Shown here: piece by piece, positions 1 to 4,823 of the stretch
Layout: each line of letters opens with the position of its first letter
Position numbering within the stretch: position 1 is the stretch's first letter
Assembly (NCBI GenBank): GCA_021205585.1
Contig: JAJPXI010000185.1
Location: 1-7,929, forward strand
Direction of reading: 5' to 3'
Source of the DNA: Oscillospiraceae bacterium
Lineage (GTDB): Bacteria > Bacillota > Clostridia > Oscillospirales > Oscillospiraceae
Length of the DNA: 7,929 nucleotides
Translations under genes and position numbers: made by a program
The notes under the pieces: model-generated
What the model was told of the DNA's origin: nothing
Databases searched by the model: none
The model's input: only the letters and a program-made list of their open reading frames with translations

Positions 1-438
1 CGGGGGGCGCGCTCCGGCGGGGGCCGGGAACGCCCGTCCATCCTGGCCGACGCAGTGGAGGCAGTCCTGGCCGCCGTCTACCTGGACGGGGGGCTGGCCG
101 AGGCCCGGCAGATCATCCAGCGGCTGATTTTGAACCACGAGGAGGAGCAGCAGGGGAACCGGGACTACAAAACCATACTCCAGGAACTGGTGCAGCGCAA
201 AAACGGCCAGCAGCTGTCCTATGAGATGACAGGCGAGAGCGGCCCCAGCCACGCCAAAATTTTCTCCGTCTGCGTGCGTCTGAACGGGGAAGAAATCGGC
301 GCGGGCCGGGGCCGGAGCAAAAAAGCCGCCGAGCAGGACGCCGCCAAAGCCGCTGTCACCGCCCTGAAAAAAGCAAAACCCTCCGCACCCCCTTCGGGGC
401 AGGAAAAGGGTCAAACCCCGGAAAAACCGCAGCCATGA
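1..438 (+). CDS. rnc: Ribonuclease III, C-terminal part (5' end outside window)
   Basis: Double-strand-specific endoribonuclease of the cytoplasm, used for rRNA precursor processing and decay of structured RNA. The reading frame is open from base 1, so the N-terminal half, including the NERLEFLGD signature, lies upstream. What is visible begins with the last catalytic-domain helix, RPSILADAVEAVLAAVYLDG. Its Asp and Glu (residues 17 and 20 of the visible part) match the metal-binding D114/E117 of the E. coli enzyme. A complete double-stranded RNA-binding domain follows (DYKTILQELVQ ... GAGRGRSKKAAEQDAAKAA, about visible residues 52-118). A Pro/Lys-rich tail of about 20 residues ends at TGA 436-438. 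A GTG at position 55 is not the start, because conserved sequence continues upstream of it. No smc or ftsY gene follows directly; the next feature is a tRNA with its own promoter. Confidence 0.95.
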   Translation, partial: RGARSGGGRERPSILADAVEAVLAAVYLDGGLAEARQIIQRLILNHEEEQQGNRDYKTILQELVQRKNGQQLSYEMTGESGPSHAKIFSVCVRLNGEEIGAGRGRSKKAAEQDAAKAAVTALKKAKPSAPPSGQEKGQTPEKPQP

Positions 439-516
439 CTTTCGGAGCCGATCCCTTCTGGGCGAGGCTGGCTCTAGAAGAAGGGCTGACGCCCATAAAA
501 AACCAAAAAATAACAC

Positions 517-545
517 TTGCATTTTCTTTTGAACTGTGCTATTCT
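517..545 (+). promoter_or_regulatory. Promoter of the tRNA-Pro gene
   Basis: A -35-like TTGCAT (517-522) and a -10-like TATTCT (540-545) are separated by exactly 17 nt. The predicted start of transcription is near 552, about 12 nt before the mature tRNA 5' end. The element sits in an AT-rich stretch that contrasts with the GC-rich surroundings. The stretch 439-516 between rnc and this promoter holds no convincing gene or terminator. Confidence 0.7.
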
Positions 546-563
546 ATTCAAGGTTCATTTTAA

Positions 564-640
564 CCGGGTGTGGCGAAGTTTGGTATCGCGCTTGACTGGG
601 GGTCAAGAGGCCGCAGGTTCAAGTCCTGTCACTCGGACCA
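564..640 (+). tRNA. tRNA-Pro (anticodon GGG)
   Basis: A full cloverleaf can be drawn by hand. The acceptor stem CCGGGTG (564-570) pairs with CACTCGG (630-636) with one G-U pair. The D stem GCGA (573-576) pairs with TCGC (586-589). The anticodon stem CTTGA (591-595) pairs with TCAAG (603-607) around loop CTGGGGG, giving anticodon GGG at 598-600. The T stem GCAGG (613-617) pairs with CCTGT (625-629) around loop TTCAAGT. Discriminator A637 and an encoded CCA (638-640) complete it. The length of 77 nt is normal. It decodes CCC and CCU proline codons, and CCC is abundant in these GC-rich genes. It is transcribed alone, with a promoter just upstream and a terminator just downstream. Confidence 0.97.
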
Positions 641-644
641 TGTC

Positions 645-671
645 GAATGTTCATAACGCAACTGAACATTC
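645..671 (+). other. Perfect 9-bp hairpin just 3' of the tRNA
   Basis: GAATGTTCA (645-653) and TGAACATTC (663-671) are exact reverse complements around a 9-nt loop. The hairpin begins 5 nt after the tRNA CCA and ends 5 nt before the terminator stem. It may shape the tRNA 3' trailer for processing. It has no T tract and is not itself a terminator. Confidence 0.5.
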
Positions 672-676
672 CGGTG

Positions 677-706
677 AAAAGGAGCAGCCCTGCGGCTGCT
701 CCTTTT
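677..706. terminator. Bidirectional rho-independent terminator
   Basis: The arms AAAAGGAGCAGCC (677-689) and GGCTGCTCCTTTT (694-706) pair perfectly over 13 bp around loop CTGC. The A run on one side and T run on the other give a U-ending stem on both strands. It can stop the tRNA transcript on the plus strand and the convergent penicillin-binding protein operon on the minus strand, whose last stop codon lies about 80 nt away. The T runs are only four bases long, so efficiency may be moderate. Confidence 0.85.
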
Positions 707-788
707 CGCATGTCTGGGCCGGTTTCGCTGTAAGGAGAGGCTTGGCCGCCGCAGGCACACTGAATCGGTGCTTCCATAGCTGTTGCCC

Positions 789-2135
789 CTATTCCGTCAG
801 CGCGGCCAGTACCGTGGCGGCCACGGTTCCGGCTACGGAGGAGCCGGAACCGCCGTTCTCCACCACCACCACGAATGCGTAGGGGGTCTCCTCGCTGTCG
901 ATGAACCCGGCGAACCAGGCGTGGGGGCTGCCGCCGTCCACCTCGGCGGTGCCCGATTTGGCGCACACCTCTAAATCTCCGAAGCGGCTCTGCCCGTAGG
1001 TCACGGTGACGTTGTTGCGCAGGTATTCCTGCAAAATTTGGCAGGTCTTAGAATCCCAGCCGATGGAGGTGCCGGCGCTGTCCACCCCCACGGAGCGGCC
1101 GGAGGCGGTATACTCTGCCGACAGCAGCCGGGGGGCCGCCGCCGACCCGTCCCCGGCGATACAGCCCATCAGGGTCATCATGGCGCAGGGGTTGACCAGC
1201 ACGTCGGCCTGCCCCACCCCCGACCAGGCCAGCTCCGCCGAGCCGTCCTCCTCCAAATCGAACCGGCCCACGGCGGTGGAAAAGCCGCTGACCGACTGGC
1301 TGCTGACCAGCCCTGCCTGCCGGGCGTACTTGTACAGGGTTTCGCTGCCCAGTTCAAGGGCCAGGGTGGCAAAGGCGCAGTTGCAGGAGTTGGCGAGAGC
1401 CTCCTTCAGGGTTTGCGTCCCGTGGGCGGAGGTGCAGGTTACGCTGGTGTCCCCCACGGCCAGGGAGCCGGTGCAGGTATAGGAAAAGCCCTCGTAGTCC
1501 AGGTTCTCGATGGCCGCCGCCGCCGTGACCACCTTGAACACCGAGCCGGGGGGATAGGTGGCCGACAGGGCCCGGTTGAGGTAGGCCCCCTCGTAGTCCT
1601 CGTCCCCTTCGGCCAGGGCGGCCAGATCCGCGGAGCTGACGGGGTCGTAGCTGGGAGAGGACACCAGGCACAAAATTTCCCCCGTCGCATAGTTGTAAAC
1701 GGCCACCGTCCCCCGCTGCCCGTTCAGAGCAGCATAGGCCGCGGCGTTGACCTGGCTGTCCACCGACAGGTACAGGCTGTGCCCCCCGCCGGTGGTTCCG
1801 GTGATGGGATTGAACCCCACCAGGTTGGAGGAAAAGAGCGTCCTGGCCCCGGAGGCGATGTTGCCGTACAAATCCCCCACCACATGGAGGTTGGCCCGGC
1901 GCAGGGCGGCGCTTTCATTGTAGGAGGCGCTCTCTCCGTCGTAGAGCAGCACGCCCTCCCGGTCGTAGATGGCCCCGGCGGCCAGCTGCCCGTCGGAGTA
2001 GACGTGGCGGTTGGCGGAGAAGGCCGCCCAGGTTCCCCCGTTGACCACATACAGCGCCAGGAAAACCACCAGTCCCGCCGTCAGCAGGGCGGCGAAAATC
2101 AGCACGAACAGGGCGCGGCTTTTCAGCTGTCTCAT
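789..2135 (-). CDS. Class B penicillin-binding protein (peptidoglycan D,D-transpeptidase, PbpA/FtsI-like)
   Basis: Membrane-anchored transpeptidase that cross-links peptidoglycan outside the membrane, 448 aa. A short basic N-terminus is followed by one transmembrane helix (about residues 8-31). All three active-site motifs are present: S198-V-F-K201 in PPGSVFK, S250-C-N252, and K393-S-G-T396. The Cys-x-Gly ... Cys-x-x-x-His-Gly segment (C221 to G239) is typical of the family just before SxN. At 448 aa it resembles the short actinobacterial PbpA type rather than large FtsI or PBP2 proteins with long pedestals. I place the start at ATG 2135-2133. It overlaps the upstream gene's TGA as ATGA and has a GGAGAGGGGGG ribosome site. 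An in-frame start 16 codons upstream would lie inside the FtsW-like gene. The 4-nt overlap implies translational coupling with that SEDS gene, its expected polymerase partner. Assignment to elongation, division or sporulation cannot be made from sequence alone. Confidence 0.93.
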   Translation of the reverse strand: MRQLKSRALFVLIFAALLTAGLVVFLALYVVNGGTWAAFSANRHVYSDGQLAAGAIYDREGVLLYDGESASYNESAALRRANLHVVGDLYGNIASGARTLFSSNLVGFNPITGTTGGGHSLYLSVDSQVNAAAYAALNGQRGTVAVYNYATGEILCLVSSPSYDPVSSADLAALAEGDEDYEGAYLNRALSATYPPGSVFKVVTAAAAIENLDYEGFSYTCTGSLAVGDTSVTCTSAHGTQTLKEALANSCNCAFATLALELGSETLYKYARQAGLVSSQSVSGFSTAVGRFDLEEDGSAELAWSGVGQADVLVNPCAMMTLMGCIAGDGSAAAPRLLSAEYTASGRSVGVDSAGTSIGWDSKTCQILQEYLRNNVTVTYGQSRFGDLEVCAKSGTAEVDGGSPHAWFAGFIDSEETPYAFVVVVENGGSGSSVAGTVAATVLAALTE

Positions 2136-3979
2136 CCGGCGCGCCCCCCTCTCCAGAGCCTGGTTTCCGACAGGTCCTCCCATGCCTGGTCGTCCTCATT
2201 CCCGTCCCGGCGCTCCGTCTTTGACCTCCGCCGGGGCAGGGGGACGGCGAGACCGGCGTTCTGCCGGGTGTCCGCCGCCTTGATGAAGGCCAGCAGCCCC
2301 CAGCAGGCCAGCATACTGGAGCCGCCGCAGGAGACAAAGGGGAAGGTTACGCCGGTCAGGGGCAGCAGGTCGGTGGAGCCGAACACATTCAGCATGGTTT
2401 GCACCACCAGCAGCATGGCGGTGGAACAGGCGGCGATGGCGTAAAAGCTGGAGCGGGCGGCGGCGGAGTATTTCACGGCGGCCACGGCGAACAGCACGAT
2501 AACCGCCACGGCGGCCACGGCGACAATCAGCCCCAGCTCCTCAGAGAGCACGCCGAAAACCAGGTCGGTCTCCGACGCCCCCAGGTTTTTCAGCCAGCCG
2601 TTTCCGGCCCCGTTGCCGAACAGCCCGCCGCTGGCGATGGCGGACATGGTGCGGGTCTGCTGGTAGCCGTAGCCCGACGGATCCTCCCACACATGGCGGT
2701 AAACCGTAAACCGGCTGGCGATATAGGGCTTGAATTTCAGCACCAGGAACCCTGCAAACACCGCCGTGCAGGACAGAAAGGCCACCGAGGGCAGATCCCC
2801 GGAGCGCAGGAACGCGATGACCAGGAAAGCCATGAAGAAGATAACGGCGGTTCCAAAATCGCTCATCAAAGCCAGACACCCCACGCAGAAGCCGGAGAAC
2901 AGCAGGGTAAAAATCAGATTCTGCCTGGCGAACATCCGCTCCAGGGTGGTGGCCCCCGCCAGGATAAAGGCCAGCTTGACCAGCTCCGAAGGCTGGAAAG
3001 AGACGGGGCCGATGCTGACCCAGTTTTTCGCCCCAAACAGGGTCTGCCCAAACAGCAGGTTGAACGCCAGCAGGGCGCAGGCCAGGCCCGCCGCCGCCCA
3101 CCGCAGCTTCAGAGCCAGCTTCAGGCTGCGCAACACAAGGGACAGCAGGAAAAACAGCGCCACCCCCAAAATCAGGGCGGCCAACTGGGTATATAAATCC
3201 GAGGGGGAGGCGGAGGCGGTGACCGCCATAGACAGGGTGGCCAGGAAAAAGGCCAGAGTCTCCAGCTCAAACCCCCGACGGCGGAAAATCCGATAAATGA
3301 GATAGGACAGCCACATCAACGCGCACACCCCGCCAAAGGCCGCGGCCAGAGGGAGGAGCGCAAAGTCCTCGCCGTCCAGTAAATTCATCACCAGCTGGGA
3401 AAACAGGGACACCTGGAACAGGGTCAGCAGCAGCAGGGTCAGCACCGGGGAGATGGCCCGCCCCGGCTTGGTGCGGTTCTGGGCCTGGAGGCGCTCCTCC
3501 TCCCGGGTGATGGGCTGGAAGGTCAGCTCCAGCCCGCCAAGGTTCACCACGTCCCCCGCCGTCAGGGCCTGCCGCTGGCCGTTTTCCAGCTGTTTTCCGT
3601 TGACCGTCAGGCCGTTTTTGGCCTGTAAGGGGGCGACGGCCCACGCCCCGCCGCCGTCCCTGAGCAGTACCGCGTGGTTGCGGGAGACGGTGCGCAGGGG
3701 GAGCACGATGTCGCACCGGCGGGAGCGGCCCAGGGTGTTCTCCCAGTGGTACACATGGATGGCCTTGCCCGCCGGGTCGACGAGCCTGGCCCAGACCTCC
3801 CGCTCCAGCTTCCCCCGCAGCAGGGAGCGACCGCACCGCTCCACGATCCACACGGCCAGCGCCGCCAGCAAAATGCGCATGGACAGGGTAAACCCGTTCC
3901 CCAGCCACTCCAGCGCCGGGGCGAGCCACTGGCCCACGGCGGCGGAGAACTGCGCCCAGACAGCCTGAAGGGCCTCCAC
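2132..3979 (-). CDS. SEDS peptidoglycan glycosyltransferase (FtsW/RodA/SpoVE family) with N-terminal FHA domain
   Basis: Multi-pass membrane enzyme that polymerises lipid II into glycan strands, 615 aa. A first membrane helix (about 31-48) is followed by a cytoplasmic FHA domain (about 74-156) with its phosphothreonine-binding marks: G84-R85-S86, S99-R-N-H102 and N127-G128. The SEDS core (about 174-567) has roughly ten hydrophobic segments. Its diagnostic motifs are KNWVSIGPVSFQPSELVK (319-336), SDFGTAV with the putative catalytic Asp374, SGYGYQQTRTMSAIASGGLFGNG (435-457), TDLVFGVLSEELG (471-483) and LPLTGVTFPFVSCGGSS (539-555). A charged cytoplasmic tail ends the protein. Typical FtsW/RodA proteins are about 370-420 aa, so the extra length is the FHA module. 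The start is GTG 3979-3977, behind an AAGGAAGGGGGAG ribosome site. A TTG start at 4051 is rejected because it falls in the promoter -35. The gene is first in the operon and overlaps the PBP gene by 4 nt. FHA fusion suggests control by a PrkC/PknB-type kinase, which is inference. Confidence 0.93.
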   Translation of the reverse strand: MEALQAVWAQFSAAVGQWLAPALEWLGNGFTLSMRILLAALAVWIVERCGRSLLRGKLEREVWARLVDPAGKAIHVYHWENTLGRSRRCDIVLPLRTVSRNHAVLLRDGGGAWAVAPLQAKNGLTVNGKQLENGQRQALTAGDVVNLGGLELTFQPITREEERLQAQNRTKPGRAISPVLTLLLLTLFQVSLFSQLVMNLLDGEDFALLPLAAAFGGVCALMWLSYLIYRIFRRRGFELETLAFFLATLSMAVTASASPSDLYTQLAALILGVALFFLLSLVLRSLKLALKLRWAAAGLACALLAFNLLFGQTLFGAKNWVSIGPVSFQPSELVKLAFILAGATTLERMFARQNLIFTLLFSGFCVGCLALMSDFGTAVIFFMAFLVIAFLRSGDLPSVAFLSCTAVFAGFLVLKFKPYIASRFTVYRHVWEDPSGYGYQQTRTMSAIASGGLFGNGAGNGWLKNLGASETDLVFGVLSEELGLIVAVAAVAVIVLFAVAAVKYSAAARSSFYAIAACSTAMLLVVQTMLNVFGSTDLLPLTGVTFPFVSCGGSSMLACWGLLAFIKAADTRQNAGLAVPLPRRRSKTERRDGNEDDQAWEDLSETRLWRGGRAG

Positions 3980-3984
3980 ATCGG

Positions 3985-3999
3985 TCTCCCCCTTCCTTA
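3985..3999 (-). promoter_or_regulatory. Ribosome binding site that fixes the GTG start of the FHA-SEDS gene
   Basis: On the minus strand, TAAGGAAGGGGGAGA ends 5 nt before GTG 3979. An ATG that overlaps this GTG by two bases (3981-3979) is in another frame and opens an ORF without family similarity. The long frame with FHA and SEDS motifs therefore uses GTG. Confidence 0.65.
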
Positions 4000-4022
4000 A
4001 ATAAAAAATCAATCCGCCTGTT

Positions 4023-4051
4023 ATGATACCATAGTTCGCGGGAAAAAACAA
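4023..4051 (-). promoter_or_regulatory. Promoter of the FHA-SEDS/PBP operon
   Basis: Read on the minus strand: -35 TTGTTT (4051-4046), a 17-nt spacer and -10 TATCAT (4028-4023), preceded by a TGG extended -10. Transcription would start around 4016, giving a leader of roughly 37 nt before the GTG. It is divergent from the zapA-side promoters. Confidence 0.7.
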
Positions 4052-4116
4052 TTTTCAGACTGTGAAGGAATTGTGAAGACTTTCTTTACTTCAAAACAGG
4101 AATCAACCCCACTCCC

Positions 4117-4145
4117 TTGACTTTTTCGCAGGGGTGGAGTATGCT
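4117..4145 (+). promoter_or_regulatory. Sigma-A-type promoter facing the hairpin array
   Basis: TTGACT (4117-4122), a 17-nt spacer and TATGCT (4140-4145) form one of the best promoter matches in the window, with a predicted start near 4152. It points to zapA about 670 nt downstream, but the hairpin-rich block lies between. It may make a structured non-coding RNA or a long leader for the zapA operon. Confidence 0.6.
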
Positions 4146-4245
4146 GAAAAAAACCCGGCGTCGGGACGCGGTTTACTATTCGCTTTTACAAGAGGGAAAC
4201 TCTAAGGAAGCACTGATTAAATGCGCCTGCGGCGGCCGGCAATGA
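4141..4245 (+). CDS. Possible small basic protein, 34 aa, unrecognised
   Basis: ATG 4141 opens a 34-codon frame ending at TGA 4243-4245. The product starts MLKKTRRRDAVYYSLLQEG and ends CACGGRQ. AGGGG lies 6 nt upstream of the ATG and could serve as a ribosome site. Against it, the ATG lies inside the -10 of the 4117-4145 promoter, so that promoter cannot transcribe the start codon, and no other promoter is evident. I recognise no family. The frame may be chance in a transcribed, structured region. Confidence 0.2.
   Translation: MLKKTRRRDAVYYSLLQEGNSKEALIKCACGGRQ
4151..4174 (+). other. Bulged hairpin at the start of the promoter-driven transcript
   Basis: AAACC (4151-4155) and GCGT (4158-4161) pair with ACGC (4166-4169) and GGTTT (4170-4174). 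The left arm has a 2-nt bulge (CG) and the loop is CGGG. It would be the first structure of an RNA starting near 4152. The T-rich sequence behind it is interrupted, so it is a poor terminator. Confidence 0.4.
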
Positions 4246-4263
4246 TTTTGCACAAGAGCAACG

Positions 4264-4337
4264 CTGAAACCGTCACCTGGACAGCATAGCTGTCCAGCTT
4301 ACGTTACAAATGTGCCCCCGGCACATTTGCTTCACGC
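4264..4337 (+). repeat. Two-hairpin repeat module, left arm of an inverted repeat
   Basis: The core is two triloop hairpins joined by a 9-nt linker. Hairpin 1 has arms CTGGACAGC (4277-4285) and GCTGTCCAG (4289-4297) with loop ATA. The linker is CTTACGTTA. Hairpin 2 has arms CAAATGTGCC (4307-4316) and GGCACATTTG (4320-4329) with loop CCC. A tail CTTCACGC ends at 4337. The whole module recurs in opposite orientation at 4372-4443. Confidence 0.85.
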
Positions 4338-4371
4338 TCCAGTTGCAAAAGCTTGAAACCGCAGCGCTGCA

Positions 4372-4443
4372 GCGTTAAGAAAATATGCCAGTGGCATATT
4401 TTTAGCGTAAGCCGGACAACTATGTTGGCCGGGTGTCGGTCAG
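4372..4443 (-). repeat. Two-hairpin repeat module, right arm of the inverted repeat
   Basis: In reverse complement this matches 4264-4337, with 48 of 61 core positions identical by hand alignment plus a further matching flank. On the plus strand its hairpins have arms AAAATATGCC (4380-4389) and GGCATATTTT (4393-4402) with loop AGT, and arms CCGGACAAC (4412-4420) and GTTGGCCGG (4424-4432) with loop TAT. Eight of the 13 core differences from the left arm form four compensated base pairs. The modules are separated by 34 nt containing the palindrome GCAGCGCTGC. Confidence 0.85.
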
Positions 4444-4473
4444 GTAGAACAAAACTACGATTGGCAGCGCAGG

Positions 4474-4494
4474 CCGGACAGCTATGCTGGCCGG
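4474..4494 (+). repeat. Third copy of the CYGGACARC triloop hairpin
   Basis: Arms CCGGACAGC (4474-4482) and GCTGGCCGG (4486-4494) flank loop TAT. It is the same hairpin as 4412-4432 except for one paired change, A4419 to G4481 with T4425 to C4487. The preceding CAGCGCAGG resembles the TAGCGTAAG linker of the neighbour, so part of the module was copied, not only the stem. Confidence 0.75.
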
Positions 4495-4544
4495 GGAGGG
4501 CGGATAAAACCCGCCTTTCCCACTTGAAAGGGGACGCCCAGCCA

Positions 4545-4739
4545 TGGTATAATAGCCGCAAGGCGGCTATTATAATTTCATGGCCATGCCGCCAGAGGCG
4601 GCATATGGCCAATTATACCCCATTTGCTTTGCAAATGTGGTATAATAGCCGCAAAGCGGCTATTATAGTTTCATGGCCATGCCGCCAGAGGCGGCATATG
4701 GCCAATTATACCCCATCCGCTTCGCGAATGTGGTATAAT
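4545..4739 (+). repeat. 93-bp tandem repeat, two full copies plus a 9-nt third, three hairpins per unit
   Basis: Copy 1 (4545-4637) and copy 2 (4638-4730) differ at 6 of 93 positions. A third copy is cut after TGGTATAAT (4731-4739). In copy 1, hairpin A has arms TATAATAGCCGC (4548-4559) and GCGGCTATTATA (4563-4574) with loop AAG. Hairpin B has arms GGCCATGCCGCC (4582-4593) and GGCGGCATATGGCC (4597-4610) with loop AGA and a 2-nt bulge. Hairpin C has arms ATTATACCCCATTTGC (4612-4627) and GCAAATGTGGTATAAT (4631-4646) with loop TTT and one mismatch. Hairpin C reaches into the next copy and overlaps its hairpin A. There are no unique spacers, so this is not a CRISPR. Origin and function are unknown to me. 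Confidence 0.92.
4731..4739 (+). promoter_or_regulatory. Extended -10 promoter element at the edge of the repeat array, upstream of zapA
   Basis: TGGTATAAT is a perfect TATAAT with a TGn extension. It would start transcription near 4746, giving a leader of about 78 nt before zapA. There is no -35 match at 17 nt spacing (CCCCAT at 4711-4716), so it would rely on the extended -10. The same nonamer begins every copy of the 93-bp repeat (4545 and 4638). Confidence 0.5.
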
Positions 4740-4823
4740 ACAACACAACAACAACAAAACAAAGAAGAAAGACGCAGCCAAACCCGCGGGGAAACAAAGA
4801 TTACATATTTGGAGGGACGCGCT

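Larger units (their letters stand above)
4052..4823. other. Long divergent intergenic region filled with hairpins and repeats
   Basis: No gene with recognisable family features is present here. From left to right it holds an AT-rich stretch and a plus-strand promoter (4117-4145), a bulged hairpin near that promoter's start point (4151-4174), and a candidate 34-codon ORF. An inverted-repeat pair of two-hairpin modules (4264-4443) follows, then a palindrome GCAGCGCTGC (4361-4370) between the arms, and a third copy of one hairpin (4474-4494). Two minor hairpins come next: GGCGG/CCGCC at 4499-4515 and CCTTTC/GAAAGG at 4514-4531. Then comes a 93-bp tandem repeat (4545-4739) and an A/C-rich leader (4740-4810) before zapA. 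The hairpins, 3-nt loops and multiple copies recall REP/MITE-like elements. No family can be named without a search. Confidence 0.8.

Noticed and set aside
483..494. GGGC/GCCC hairpin after rnc as a terminator
   Set aside because: The stem is only 4 bp and is followed by an A run, not T, so it is not a plus-strand terminator.
564..706. tRNA 3' end as an integration (att) site of a mobile element
   Set aside because: No integrase gene and no second copy of the tRNA 3' sequence are present in the window. The downstream gene is ordinary cell-wall machinery.
1038..2444. Long plus-strand open frame opposite the PBP and SEDS genes
   Set aside because: It is a shadow of the two minus-strand genes, rich in Gly/Arg/Pro/Gln as expected for antisense GC-rich coding sequence, and it crosses their junction without any family motif.
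3979..4051. Upstream TTG start adding 24 residues to the SEDS gene
   Set aside because: The TTG lies in the predicted -35 and the added codons cover the -10. GTG 3979 has a strong ribosome site.
4545..4739. CRISPR array
   Set aside because: The unit is 93 bp with no unique spacers between copies, only two full copies exist and no cas genes are visible. It is a plain tandem repeat.
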